Part shown: piece after piece, positions 18,729 through 28,307 of the stretch
Position numbering within the stretch: the first letter of the stretch is position 1
Layout: every line of letters begins with the position of its first letter
Assembly (NCBI RefSeq): GCF_019242955.1
Contig: NZ_CP066129.1
Coordinates: 248,001-312,000, forward strand
Source of the DNA: Morganella morganii
Lineage (GTDB): Bacteria; Pseudomonadota; Gammaproteobacteria; Enterobacterales; Enterobacteriaceae
Length of the DNA stretch: 64,000 nucleotides
Reading direction: 5' to 3'
Made by a program: the position numbers and the translations under genes
The notes under the pieces: generated by a model
The model's input: only the letters and a program-made list of their open reading frames with translations
Told to the model about the DNA's origin: nothing
Databases searched by the model: none

Positions 18729-19100
18729 TTATGCTCTCTTCATATATTGTTTTTCACAGAACATGGCCACACTTTCCAGCAGGCTGATATATTTTGTCAG
18801 CGGCATATTTTCCGCCGGCACAATCATATGATGGCCCTTTGAACCCCGTTTAACAATAGTCAGGCCGGCAGGCAGGATAGTACCTGCTTTTAACTCCCAC
18901 ACCCACCCGGTCAGCGGACACTCATCCAGACCTTCTTTGGTAAATACACTCACACCGTTATTATCAGCAACAATGAAATCCGTTTCACCAATTTCTCTGG
19001 TATTAATATCGCTCCTTCTGACATTTGCCAGCCGGGACGAACTACTGTTGCCCATACGGTATAAATCGTCGGCCAAAATATATAATGTTTTTTCCCGCAT
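18729..19100 (-). CDS. Tse2-like ADP-ribosyltransferase-fold toxin
   Basis: The 123-residue protein shares with Pseudomonas aeruginosa Tse2 (as remembered) the ordered motifs DFIVADNNGVSVFTKEGL, a lysine/glycine-rich middle, and GHHMIVPAENM with the conserved histidine. Tse2 is a cytoplasm-acting T6SS effector carried by Hcp, with a fold like ADP-ribosylating toxins. The start at 19100 has AAGGA eight bases upstream; two further in-frame ATGs lie just before it. No signal peptide is visible. It could equally be a chromosomal toxin-antitoxin pair. Family assignment is from motif memory and not from a search. Confidence 0.65.
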   Translation of the reverse strand: MREKTLYILADDLYRMGNSSSSRLANVRRSDINTREIGETDFIVADNNGVSVFTKEGLDECPLTGWVWELKAGTILPAGLTIVKRGSKGHHMIVPAENMPLTKYISLLESVAMFCEKQYMKRA

Positions 19101-19231
19101 AAAACACATCCTTATGTTTGTGAACATATCATCAGATTGTGTATAGCAGGGAAGAGAGAGGCCGGACAGATTATCGCCGGCAGAGCGGCTTTTTTCGGTC
19201 TTTTGGCTAAGGGATGATGATTACAGAAAAG

Positions 19232-19259
19232 AACAGATGGTCAGTAATAACCATCTGTT
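19232..19259 (-). terminator. Terminator after yihA
   Basis: AACAGATGGT and ACCATCTGTT form a perfect 10-bp stem; on the minus strand it is followed by a T-rich stretch (CTTTTCTG). It lies 11 bases beyond the yihA stop codon. Confidence 0.8.
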
Positions 19260-19270
19260 TCGGGAGGGGA

Positions 19271-19894
19271 TCACTCTGCGTCGCTTTCGCTGAACCAGGT
19301 GTCCAGTTTCAGACGTAACTTATCAATGCCGATTTTTTTCAGGGCAGAGAAGTATTCCACCTGAATATCGCCGGTGTCACTCAGTTCTGCCAGAGCATCG
19401 CGAACCGCCATCAGCTGCTTTTTGCGTGCGCCGCTGGCCAGTTTGTCGGCTTTGGTCAGTAATGCCAGTACCGGCACCTGCATTGCCACTGCCCACTCAA
19501 TCATCTGCATATCCAGGTCTTTAAGCGGATGACGGATATCCATCAGTACCACCAGACCGCGCAGACAGTTGCGCTTTTGCAGATATTCGCCCAGTGCGGC
19601 CTGCCATTTCCGTTTCATCGCTTCCGGAACTTCAGCGTATCCATAGCCCGGCAGGTCAACCACACGGCAGCCGTCAGTGACTTCAAACAGGTTGATAAGC
19701 TGGGTACGTCCCGGTGTTTTACTGGTCCGTGCCAGGCTTTTTTGCTGTGTCAGTGCATTCAGTGCACTGGATTTTCCGGCATTGGAGCGACCGGCAAACG
19801 CCACTTCGATCCCCGTATCTTCCGGTAAATGGCGGATATCCGGTGCGCTGATGACAAAATGGGTCACTTGGTAGTTGTGCGTTTTAATGGTCAA
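19271..19894 (-). CDS. yihA: Ribosome biogenesis GTPase YihA/YsxC/EngB
   Basis: This 207-residue essential GTPase assists large-subunit assembly. G motifs are in order: GRSNAGKSS (P-loop, about residue 35), the TPGRTQ switch [10 protein letters not shown] (G3) and TKADK (G4). In E. coli it follows spf on the opposite strand, and the same polarity is kept here. It is the last gene of the polA-linked block; the next gene, ppiA, belongs to another region of the E. coli map. Confidence 0.94.
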   Translation of the reverse strand: MTIKTHNYQVTHFVISAPDIRHLPEDTGIEVAFAGRSNAGKSSALNALTQQKSLARTSKTPGRTQLINLFEVTDGCRVVDLPGYGYAEVPEAMKRKWQAALGEYLQKRNCLRGLVVLMDIRHPLKDLDMQMIEWAVAMQVPVLALLTKADKLASGARKKQLMAVRDALAELSDTGDIQVEYFSALKKIGIDKLRLKLDTWFSESDAE

Positions 19895-20450
19895 AATCTG
19901 TTCTCCTCAGGTCGAAACCGGGATGATTATAGCCTAATGCATGTTGTTTAAGAACTGCGGCAGACAGATTACTGCGCCTGTTTATTTTCAGAAATGAAAA
20001 AAGTGACAACAATAATAGGATAGGGGGTGGCAGCGGATATAATCCGGAGAAAACAAAGTGTTTCCGGCAGAAAAGACACTGATATTTACGCGTAAAAAGA
20101 TAAAAAATCAGGGCGGTTTATTATTGGTTACAAGACCGGATGTTATTTTTTATTTGGCATAAGTTGAGTTTTTTATCAATAAATGAAAATTATCCATAAA
20201 GATCAGTGTGATATTTATATTTACACGTTAAATGCAATAAATGTATCAGCAGGATGAAAAATTTCGCCGTATTTTGCTTAATTACGGGCCGTGAGCGAAA
20301 TATCATCAGTACAAATACGTGAAAAATTCTTATATTAATTCTTCATCCCTGCCGTGAAAGTAAATTAAAGTAAATCGGTGGCACTTCGCGCCATTGCCCA
20401 TTAAAATCGTTAAGATTAGTGTAAGTTTATTTCGTTGAAAGGAATTGGGA
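19895..20450. other. Intergenic region between yihA and ppiA, synteny junction
   Basis: This 556-base AT-rich stretch separates divergent genes and holds no convincing reading frame or RNA gene. It must contain the promoters of yihA and ppiA, but I cannot place them reliably. A TGTGA half-site near 20210 lacks its partner for a CRP box. Confidence 0.5.
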
Positions 20451-21017
20451 ATGTTAAAACGAGTTTTAGTGTCATTTGTGGCAGCCTGTACCCTCAGTGC
20501 AACTTCGCTGGCGTTCGCGGCGGAGCAGACGCATGTTAAATTTACCACCACCGCAGGTGATTTTGAAATTGCGCTGGATAATGAAAAAGCGCCGAAAACT
20601 GTGGAAAATTTTAAACAGTATGTCTCAGATAAGTTCTATGACGATACAACATTCCACCGCGTCATCCCGGGCTTTATGGTGCAGGGCGGCGGCTTTACGG
20701 CGGATATGAATCAGAAACAGACCCGTCCGCCTGTCAAAAATGAAGCGGATAACGGCCTGCGTAATCTGCGCGGAACCATTGCGATGGCGCGTACCGCAGA
20801 TAAAGACAGCGCAACCAGCCAGTTCTTTATCAACGTGGCGGATAATGCATTCCTCGACCACGGCCAGCGTGATTTCGGCTATGCCGTGTTTGGTAAAGTC
20901 GTGAACGGCATGGATGTTGTCGATAAAATCTCAAAAGTGAAGACTGAAAATATCGGTCCTTACCAGAATGTGCCGTCAACACCGGTCAAAATTATTTCTG
21001 CAACTATCGTAAAATAA
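20451..21017 (+). CDS. ppiA: Periplasmic peptidyl-prolyl isomerase (cyclophilin A)
   Basis: This 188-residue cyclophilin catalyses proline isomerisation in the periplasm. The signal peptide ends AFA; the catalytic core includes [13 protein letters not shown] and [16 protein letters not shown]. The ATG at 20451 follows AAAGGA; a TTG two codons upstream is not needed. E. coli PpiA is 190 residues. In E. coli fic and yhfG separate it from pabA; here pabA is the next gene and both are missing. Confidence 0.95.
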   Translation: MLKRVLVSFVAACTLSATSLAFAAEQTHVKFTTTAGDFEIALDNEKAPKTVENFKQYVSDKFYDDTTFHRVIPGFMVQGGGFTADMNQKQTRPPVKNEADNGLRNLRGTIAMARTADKDSATSQFFINVADNAFLDHGQRDFGYAVFGKVVNGMDVVDKISKVKTENIGPYQNVPSTPVKIISATIVK

Positions 21018-21284
21018 ACCGTATTTTCGTGCAGACTAAGGGGAATATTTCCGGATATTCCCCGTAAGCATGTCAAACTCCCTGATAGTCTGAATCCGAC
21101 GATATCTGCCTCTGCGGTACCATGCCGCATTCGGGCTATTTTCTCTGTCCGGCTGTGGTATTATAGCCCGCTTCATGAAGCTGACTGTGCAATCCCCTGT
21201 GGTTGCCGGGCGCTGTCAACGTGTGCCTGACGCAGCAGTTTGAAAATAAAAAAGATAAATATATCAGTTGGATATAGATTAATC

Positions 21285-21860
21285 ATGCTATTAATTATCG
21301 ATAATTATGACTCATTTACTTATAACCTGTATCAATACTTCTGTGAGTTAGGTGCAGATGTACAGGTTAAACGAAATGATGCTGTCTGCCTCAGTGATAT
21401 TGAGCAATTATCGCCGTCTCACCTGGTGATCTCACCGGGTCCCTGTACGCCGTCTGAAGCCGGTATTTCACTGGATGCCGTCAGCCATTTCGCCGGTGAG
21501 ATCCCGATCCTCGGGGTTTGTCTCGGGCATCAGGCTATCGGTCAGGCGTTTGGTGCACAGGTGGTGAAGGCACGTAAAGTCATGCACGGCAAAACCACCG
21601 CAATCCATCATAATCAGCAGGGGGTGTTCAAAGGGCTGAACCGTCCGCTGACCGTCACCCGCTACCATTCACTGGTGATTGCCCCGGAAACACTGCCGGC
21701 CTCTTTTGAAGTCACGGCATGGAGCCTGCACGACGGTAATGTGGATGAAATCATGGGTATCCGCCATAAAACCCTGCCGATTGAAGGTGTGCAATTCCAT
21801 CCGGAAAGTATTCTCAGTGAACAGGGGCATGAACTCCTGAATAATTTCCTGAAATACTAA
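21285..21860 (+). CDS. pabA: Aminodeoxychorismate synthase, glutaminase subunit
   Basis: This 191-residue class I glutamine amidotransferase supplies ammonia to PabB for p-aminobenzoate and folate synthesis. The start [19 protein letters not shown] is typical; the catalytic Cys is in [14 protein letters not shown] and the His-Glu pair in [10 protein letters not shown]. The reading frame is open 45 bases further upstream from a TTG, but homology begins at the ATG 21285. The ribosome site is weak. Confidence 0.94.
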   Translation: MLLIIDNYDSFTYNLYQYFCELGADVQVKRNDAVCLSDIEQLSPSHLVISPGPCTPSEAGISLDAVSHFAGEIPILGVCLGHQAIGQAFGAQVVKARKVMHGKTTAIHHNQQGVFKGLNRPLTVTRYHSLVIAPETLPASFEVTAWSLHDGNVDEIMGIRHKTLPIEGVQFHPESILSEQGHELLNNFLKY

Positions 21861-21909
21861 TCAGTTATCGATTATTTTATCCCCGGTTCTGTTTTTTCAT
21901 TCGTTTTAA

Positions 21910-21927
21910 TTTGATTTTTTATTCATA
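21910..21927. promoter_or_regulatory. Candidate ARG box upstream of argD
   Basis: The core TGATTTTTTATTCA (21912-21925) differs at one position from the ArgR half-site pair TGAAT-N4-ATTCA. It lies about 50 bases before argD, a gene repressed by ArgR in E. coli. ArgR normally binds two adjacent boxes and I see only one good copy. Confidence 0.4.
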
Positions 21928-21966
21928 TTTGGTGATTATATTTTCACTTGTGGGTAGATCAGGTAA

Positions 21967-23193
<1,227 letters not shown>

Positions 23194-23215
23194 AAAGGCA
23201 AAATTCAGAAAAGAA

Positions 23216-23240
23216 AAACAGGCGCAATTGCGCCTGTTTT
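23216..23240. terminator. Bidirectional terminator between argD and crp
   Basis: ACAGGCGCAATTGCGCCTGT is a self-complementary 20-mer flanked by A residues on the left and T residues on the right, so it can terminate both convergent transcripts. Confidence 0.92.
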
Positions 23241-23260
23241 GGTGATAAAGGCTGTCCGGA

Positions 23261-23893
23261 TTAACGGGTGCCGTATACCACGATGGTTTTACCGTGTGCG
23301 GAGATCAGGTTCTGATCTTCCAGCATCTTCAGAATACGGCCGACTGTTTCGCGGGAACATCCCACAATCTGGCCGATTTCCTGACGGGTAATTTTGATTT
23401 GCATACCGTCCGGGTGCGTCATCGCATCCGGCTGTTTTGCCAGGTTCAGTAATGTCTGGGCGATGCGGCCTGTCACATCAAGGAATGCAAGGTTTCCGAC
23501 CTTTTCTGATGTGGTTTGCAGGCGGCTTGCCATCTGCGCGGAAAGGCGCATAAGGATATCCGGGTTAACCTGGATAAGCTGGCGGAACTTTTTGTACGAG
23601 ATTTCTGCAACTTCGCAGGCGCTTTTTGCCCGTACCCACGCCGTACGTTCCTGACCTTCCTCAAATAATCCGAGTTCACCGATGAAATCACCCTGATTGA
23701 GATAGGATAAAATCATCTCTTTGCCTTCTTCATCTTTGATCAGTACCGCAACAGAACCTTTTACAATGTAGTAGAGTGTTTCTGCCTTTTCGCCCTGATG
23801 AATAAGCGTGCTTTTGGATGGATATTTGTGGATATGGCAGTGAGACAAAAACCATTCAAGCGTGGGGTCTGTTTGTGGCTTGCCGAGAACCAT
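23261..23893 (-). CDS. crp: cAMP receptor protein (catabolite activator)
   Basis: This 210-residue global regulator is nearly identical to E. coli CRP. It has the N-terminal cyclic-nucleotide-binding beta-roll ([22 protein letters not shown]), a central dimer helix and the C-terminal helix-turn-helix [21 protein letters not shown] consensus CRP site lies before murQ in this window. The 270-base divergent region to yhfA carries its promoter. Confidence 0.97.
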   Translation of the reverse strand: MVLGKPQTDPTLEWFLSHCHIHKYPSKSTLIHQGEKAETLYYIVKGSVAVLIKDEEGKEMILSYLNQGDFIGELGLFEEGQERTAWVRAKSACEVAEISYKKFRQLIQVNPDILMRLSAQMASRLQTTSEKVGNLAFLDVTGRIAQTLLNLAKQPDAMTHPDGMQIKITRQEIGQIVGCSRETVGRILKMLEDQNLISAHGKTIVVYGTR

Positions 23894-23971
23894 TCGCGTT
23901 ATCCTCTGTTGTTAGTTATTGCAAACCGTTGTTTACGCTCTGCAATTATATAAAGTCTTAGCTTATCATAT

Positions 23972-23997
23972 TAACTTGCTGAATTTCCGGCAAGTTA
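23972..23997 (-). promoter_or_regulatory. Stem-loop in the crp upstream region
   Basis: TAACTTGC and GCAAGTTA form a perfect 8-bp stem with a ten-base loop about 80 bases before the crp start. It may lie in the 5' untranslated region; no function can be assigned from sequence. Confidence 0.4.
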
Positions 23998-24196
23998 GTT
24001 TATTAAAATAGTATAATAATCCACACGGAAAGATATTGATCTTAGCCATAGATAAATCCTTGCCGTGTTTTTAGCACAGGAAAACAGTCCTGTCTTCCAC
24101 TGTCTCGCTTCAGCATAATAAACTATGAGATAGATTGCCAGCCCGTGAATGAAAGGGTAGTCTGTCGTGAATTATATTGATGATGAGGGTATAAAA

Positions 24197-24604
24197 ATGG
24201 AAGCGCGTGTAAAGTGGGTTGAGAACATGACTTTCTTAGGGGAATCCGCGTCAGGACACCAGATTACAATGGACGGTAATGCCGGTGAAAAAGCCCCGAA
24301 CCCGATGGAGATGGTACTGATGGCAACCGGCGGCTGCAGCGCCATTGATGTCGTCTCTATTTTGCAAAAAGGCCGTAATCAAGTCATTGATTGTGATGTA
24401 AAACTTACTGCTGAACGTCGTGAAACCGCGCCGCGTTTATTCACTCACATCAATCTGCATTTTATTGTAACCGGCCGTGACCTGACAGAAAACGTTGTCG
24501 GGCGTGCCGTGCAATTATCCGCTGAAAAATATTGTTCTGTTTCATTAATGTTAGGCGAAAGTGTTAACATTACACATAGTTTTGAAGTGAAAAATATTGA
24601 ATAA
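24197..24604 (+). CDS. yhfA: OsmC-family protein YhfA
   Basis: This 135-residue OsmC/Ohr-fold protein matches E. coli YhfA (MEARVKWVENMTFLGESASG, ATGGCSAIDVVSILQKGR with the conserved cysteine, SAEKYCSVSLML with the second). The two cysteines suggest thiol peroxidase-type chemistry, which is known for the family, while the YhfA substrate is not. The ATG at 24197, after GAGGG, is preferred to a GTG 30 bases earlier. Confidence 0.92.
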   Translation: MEARVKWVENMTFLGESASGHQITMDGNAGEKAPNPMEMVLMATGGCSAIDVVSILQKGRNQVIDCDVKLTAERRETAPRLFTHINLHFIVTGRDLTENVVGRAVQLSAEKYCSVSLMLGESVNITHSFEVKNIE

Positions 24605-24637
24605 TTTTTTGAAAGATTATTTTTATTTTTGAACATA

Positions 24638-24669
24638 AACCGGGTAATACATTATTACCCGGTTTTTTT
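24638..24669. terminator. Terminator between convergent yhfA and prkB
   Basis: AACCGGGTAATA and TATTACCCGGTT form a perfect 12-bp stem with a three-base loop and a T-run (TTTTTTT) on the yhfA side. The prkB stop codon lies in its right edge. Confidence 0.92.
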
Positions 24670-25543
24670 ATCGCTTGTTTATTTGTTTTCCCTGTAATAA
24701 TTGCTCTGCCAGGGGCGCCATTATTAATTCCATTGCCAGTCCTAATTTGCCGCCGGGTACAACAATCGTATTTGAGGCGGAAATAAACGACCCCTGAAGC
24801 ATGGATAACAAATAGGGAAAATCGATTTTTTTCAGGCCGCGGAAGCGGATCACGGTAAAGCTCTCGTCCTGTGACGGAATGGATTTGGCCGAAAACGGAT
24901 TCGAGGTATCCACCGTCGGCACCCGCTGGAAGTTAATGTGGGTGCGGGAAAACTGCGGGGTGATATAGCGGATGTAATCATCCATCGAACGCACGACAGA
25001 ATCCATCACCGCCTCCCGCGAATGCCCGCGATCGCTGGTGTCGCGGACTAACTTCTGTATCCACTCCAGGTTGACTATCGGCACTACGCCGACCAGCAAA
25101 TCCACGTGTCCGGCAATATTATGTTCCGGTGTGACCACGCCGCCGTGAAGACCTTCGTAGAAAAGCACGTCTGTACCGGCAGGCAGTGCCTCACGGGGGG
25201 TAAAGGTGCCGGGAAGCTGGTTATAGGGCACTGCTTCATCATAAGTATGCAGGTACTTACGGCGCTCACCGCTGCCGTTTTCACTGTACTGACGGAATGT
25301 ACTTTCGAGAAGGGCAAAGTCATTGGCTTCCGGCCCGAAATAGCTGATGTGACGTCCCTGTTCGCGGGCTTTACGGATGGCGGCATCCATTTCCGGTCGT
25401 GTGTAACGGTGGAAACTGTCACCCTCAATAATGGCCGGAACCGCATCCAGCTGCTGGAAAATCTTACGGAAAGCCTGACTGGTGGTAGTGGTACCGGCTC
25501 CGCTGGAGCCGGTAACGGCGATAATCGGGTGGGTCCGTGACAT
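24668..25543 (-). CDS. prkB: Phosphoribulokinase-like protein PrkB
   Basis: This 291-residue P-loop kinase resembles E. coli PrkB (289 residues). The P-loop appears as VTGSSGAGTTTTSQAF (residues 10-25), followed by EGDSFHRY and the FYEGLHGG substrate region. The family resembles phosphoribulokinase, but no Calvin-cycle partner exists here, so the physiological substrate is unknown. It forms a minus-strand cluster with yheU and yheT. Confidence 0.9.
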   Translation of the reverse strand: MSRTHPIIAVTGSSGAGTTTTSQAFRKIFQQLDAVPAIIEGDSFHRYTRPEMDAAIRKAREQGRHISYFGPEANDFALLESTFRQYSENGSGERRKYLHTYDEAVPYNQLPGTFTPREALPAGTDVLFYEGLHGGVVTPEHNIAGHVDLLVGVVPIVNLEWIQKLVRDTSDRGHSREAVMDSVVRSMDDYIRYITPQFSRTHINFQRVPTVDTSNPFSAKSIPSQDESFTVIRFRGLKKIDFPYLLSMLQGSFISASNTIVVPGGKLGLAMELIMAPLAEQLLQGKQINKR

Positions 25544-25564
25544 GCGGCATTTCCTCCGGCTGAA

Positions 25565-25783
25565 TCAGCCGCGGAATTCTGCCGACGGCATGATGTTGAG
25601 TGTTTCGTGTAATTCCGACCAGACGATCACAATGTCGCCGTTTTTGAGTTGCGTGTAAAGATCCGCCACTTTATCACTGAGTGATTTTTCATGTTCGCCG
25701 TAATCGGTGCCTTCGCGCAGCACCACACTTTCCAGGATACTTTCCAGTGTTTCCGGCGCGATATCCTGCCAGGGAATAATCAT
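25565..25783 (-). CDS. yheU: YheU family protein
   Basis: This 72-residue protein is the same length as E. coli YheU when started at [13 protein letters not shown] (25783). Its function is unknown. The start overlaps the end of yheT by four bases, and prkB follows 21 bases later, preserving the E. coli yheT-yheU-prkB order. Confidence 0.9.
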   Translation of the reverse strand: MIIPWQDIAPETLESILESVVLREGTDYGEHEKSLSDKVADLYTQLKNGDIVIVWSELHETLNIMPSAEFRG

Positions 25784-26766
25784 TCTGTCTCCTTCGCGGT
25801 CAGATGCGGTGCCAGCCATTCAGGAATGCGTTCTTCCAGCCATAAGCGCGGGCGGCGCCAGCTGCCGGTCACAAAGCCGACATGACCGCCGTGTTCGGTC
25901 ATCTGATATTCCACACATGGCGGCAACTGTGACAGATCCGGCACCACTTCCTGAGCCATAAAGGGATCATCTTTGGCGTGGATGATCAGCATCGGCTTAC
26001 GTACGGCCGGGAGTTTCGGCAGGGCGCTGCACCGGCGGTAGTAATCAGAGGCATCCCGGAATCCGTGGATGCGCGAGGTGATAATGTCATCAAATTCCCG
26101 GATACGTTTAATTGCACGGATATGCAGCAGATTTGTCGGCAGCGAATTCGGGTAGCGCACCAGCTTGCGGGTGGCATTGCGTTTCAGTCCTTTAAGCAGA
26201 TACCACTGATAAAAACGGGAAAACCCTTTTTCCATTTTGAAGGAGCAGGGTTCCAGCATTAGCGGGGCAGAAACTATAATACCTGCATCCACCGCTGCAT
26301 TTTCACCTTCCTCGGCGAGATAACAGGCCAGCATATTGCCGCCGAGTGAATAACCGACCGCACCGGTCGGCACTTTGCCGTAGGTATCCTGCAGCCACTT
26401 CAGCATATAACGGGCATCACCGGTTTCCCCGGAGTGGTAAATCCGTTTCGATCGGTTCGGCTCGCCGCTGCAGCCGCGAAAATGCATGACAACGCCCAGC
26501 CAGCCCTGACGGGCGGCTGCTGCCAGGATACCGTGCGCATAAGGGCTGCGGAAGCTGCCCTCCAGGCCGTGAAAAATGACCAGGCGTGGTTTGTGGCGTG
26601 CGGTATCCGGGTCTTCGCTCCATGCAAGATCAATAAAATCATTATCCGGCAGCGTCAGGCGCTGCCAGAATGGTTTTATCGCCGGTTTCCGGCGGAAAAT
26701 CCGGGGCAGCAGTGTTTGCAGGTGCGGATTCGTTGCCCAGGAAATCGGTTGAAAATGACTAGACAT
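25780..26766 (-). CDS. yheT: Alpha/beta hydrolase YheT
   Basis: This 328-residue esterase-like hydrolase has the nucleophile elbow GYSLGG (about residue 142), the acid in [10 protein letters not shown] and the histidine in [19 protein letters not shown] is the oxyanion-hole region typical of the YheT family. It is the first gene of yheT-yheU-prkB. The substrate is unknown. Confidence 0.9.
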   Translation of the reverse strand: MSSHFQPISWATNPHLQTLLPRIFRRKPAIKPFWQRLTLPDNDFIDLAWSEDPDTARHKPRLVIFHGLEGSFRSPYAHGILAAAARQGWLGVVMHFRGCSGEPNRSKRIYHSGETGDARYMLKWLQDTYGKVPTGAVGYSLGGNMLACYLAEEGENAAVDAGIIVSAPLMLEPCSFKMEKGFSRFYQWYLLKGLKRNATRKLVRYPNSLPTNLLHIRAIKRIREFDDIITSRIHGFRDASDYYRRCSALPKLPAVRKPMLIIHAKDDPFMAQEVVPDLSQLPPCVEYQMTEHGGHVGFVTGSWRRPRLWLEERIPEWLAPHLTAKETE

Positions 26767-26858
26767 AGTTTGGTTCGTAATGAAAAAACGTCTCTTGTTT
26801 AATGAAAAACATGCTGGTAATTTCCGGTAAAGGAAATGACCATGTTGCCGGATTATTC

Positions 26859-27461
26859 ATGACTGCACACCTTTTTATCTCACTTTCTGTTTTTATGTTT
26901 ATTGCGGCAGTCACGCCGGGGCCTAATAATCTGCTGCTGACTGCCTCCGGTGCGCAGTACGGTTTCCGCCGCACACTGGTGCTGATGGCCGGTATTATGC
27001 TCGGTATGCAGACGGTATTATACCTTTCCGCCTTTGGCGTTGCGGCTATTTTACTTATTTATCCGAAATTGCATACTGCTATGAAAATTGCGGGCAGTCT
27101 TTACCTTCTGTGGCTTGCCAAAAAACTGGCCACCGCACCTTATCAGCCTCTTAATGAACCTCAGGTCAGTAAAGCCGTTACCTGGTATCAGGGCGCGCTG
27201 TTACAGTTTATCAATCCCAAGGCCTGGCTGATGGGACTGGGCGCTGTCGGCAGTTACAGCCTGAGCGGTGACGCCTATATGCTGTCTGTCGGGGTGATGA
27301 GTATCGTGATGGTCTCAGTGAATCTGGTTGCCGGGTTTATCTGGATCGGATTCGGTGCCTTTATCGGCCGTTTTCTGCGCAGCCGCAATACCTGGTTCAC
27401 CTTCAACATTGTGATGGGGTTACTCACCGCCGCCTGTGTGCCGCTCATCTGGCTTGAATAG
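26859..27461 (+). CDS. LysE/RhtB-family amino acid exporter
   Basis: This 200-residue protein has about six hydrophobic segments and the family signature TPGPNNLLLTASGAQYGFRR (about residues 20-39), with INPKAW in the middle. Members export amino acids or related metabolites; the substrate is not evident. An in-frame ATG at 26802 would add a 19-residue hydrophilic tail; 26859 gives the usual family length. Its upstream region overlaps the divergent yheT promoter. Confidence 0.85.
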   Translation: MTAHLFISLSVFMFIAAVTPGPNNLLLTASGAQYGFRRTLVLMAGIMLGMQTVLYLSAFGVAAILLIYPKLHTAMKIAGSLYLLWLAKKLATAPYQPLNEPQVSKAVTWYQGALLQFINPKAWLMGLGAVGSYSLSGDAYMLSVGVMSIVMVSVNLVAGFIWIGFGAFIGRFLRSRNTWFTFNIVMGLLTAACVPLIWLE

Positions 27462-27540
27462 CCGACATAATATAACCTGCGGAACAAAAACAGAAGCTGA
27501 ATGAAAAATGGCTCACAATAATCTGCCTCACTATTTCATG

Positions 27541-27587
27541 TGATATCATGAGTTGACGTCATGCTACTCCTGCATAGAGTGATATCA
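27541..27587. promoter_or_regulatory. hicAB promoter with paired TGATATCA operators
   Basis: The 8-bp palindrome TGATATCA occurs at 27541-27548 and 27580-27587. Between them lie a -35-like TTGACG (27553) and, 16 bases on, TAGAGT (27575). Two identical palindromes bracketing a promoter are expected for autorepression by the ribbon-helix-helix HicB. The pattern is seen; the binding is inferred. Confidence 0.6.
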
Positions 27588-27612
27588 TTGAATGATACCG
27601 GCAGGATAAGTA

Positions 27613-27891
27613 ATGATTAAGGTCAGCACGCTGAGTGCCAGGCACCGTAAAACGATGGCTGATATACTGACAACACCACCAAAGTCAGGAATAAAATGGG
27701 ATGATGTCAGCAGCCTGATTGGTAATCTTGGCGGTAAAGTGAAAAACGGCAACGGTTCCCGCCGGAGGTTTGTTTTGATGGGGTCCGTGTACCTGACTCA
27801 TCAGCCCCATCCCGGAAATGTGATGGACAAAGGGGCGGTGGCGGGTCTGAAAGAGTGGTTTGAGAATCATATTGGGGTGGAACATGATTAA
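27613..27891 (+). CDS. hicA: HicA-family mRNA interferase toxin
   Basis: This 92-residue protein has the longer HicA form: IKWDDVSSLIGNLGGKVKNG followed by GSRRRFVL and the histidine-bearing THQPHPG, with a dsRNA-binding-like fold. HicA cleaves mRNA when its antitoxin is lost. Its end overlaps the hicB start by eight bases, fixing toxin and antitoxin in one message. Confidence 0.88.
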   Translation: MIKVSTLSARHRKTMADILTTPPKSGIKWDDVSSLIGNLGGKVKNGNGSRRRFVLMGSVYLTHQPHPGNVMDKGAVAGLKEWFENHIGVEHD

Positions 27892-28237
27892 GAGCACAAA
27901 TATCATGACTATCGAAGGTCACCCTGCATCCGTAACTTATGAGGATGAAATTAAGGCATTCCGCGGTAAGTTTTTGGATGTAAATGGGTATTGCGATTTT
28001 GTATCTGACAGCATTGAAGGCCTGAAAAAAGAAGGTGCAGTGTCTCTGGCGGAGTTTATACAATCTTGTACTGAAGAAGGCATTGAGCCTTTTAAAGAGA
28101 CTGATAAATTAAAGGCCTTTACGCTGCGTTATCCGGGCTGGCTTGAGGCGCGGCTGAATGCTGCCACAACAGCGAATTCGGTCTCAAAAAATCAGTTTAT
28201 TGTTCAGTTACTGGAGCAGGCACTTATTTCCCGCTGA
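27884..28237 (+). CDS. hicB: HicB-family antitoxin
   Basis: This 117-residue protein has the partial RNase H-like HicB domain (AFRGKFLDVNGYCDFVSDSIEGL, FIQSCTEEGIEP) and a C-terminal ribbon-helix-helix (PGWLEARLNAATTANSVSKN). It would neutralise HicA and repress the operon through the upstream TGATATCA sites. The start at 27884 overlaps hicA; a later ATG at 27905 is possible. Confidence 0.88.
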   Translation: MIKSTNIMTIEGHPASVTYEDEIKAFRGKFLDVNGYCDFVSDSIEGLKKEGAVSLAEFIQSCTEEGIEPFKETDKLKAFTLRYPGWLEARLNAATTANSVSKNQFIVQLLEQALISR

Positions 28238-28261
28238 TTTTATCCTGTTTGAATAATCATG

Positions 28262-28290
28262 AAAAACAGACCGCATTGCGGTCTGTTTTT
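28262..28290. terminator. Bidirectional terminator between hicB and murP
   Basis: AACAGACCGC and GCGGTCTGTT form a 10-bp stem flanked by A residues on the left and T residues on the right, serving both convergent transcripts. Confidence 0.92.
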
Positions 28291-28307
28291 GTATCACTAC
28301 AGTGAAA

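Noticed and set aside
20200-20240. CRP site upstream of ppiA
   Set aside because: Only one half-site (TGTGA) is present; the partner at the right spacing is missing.
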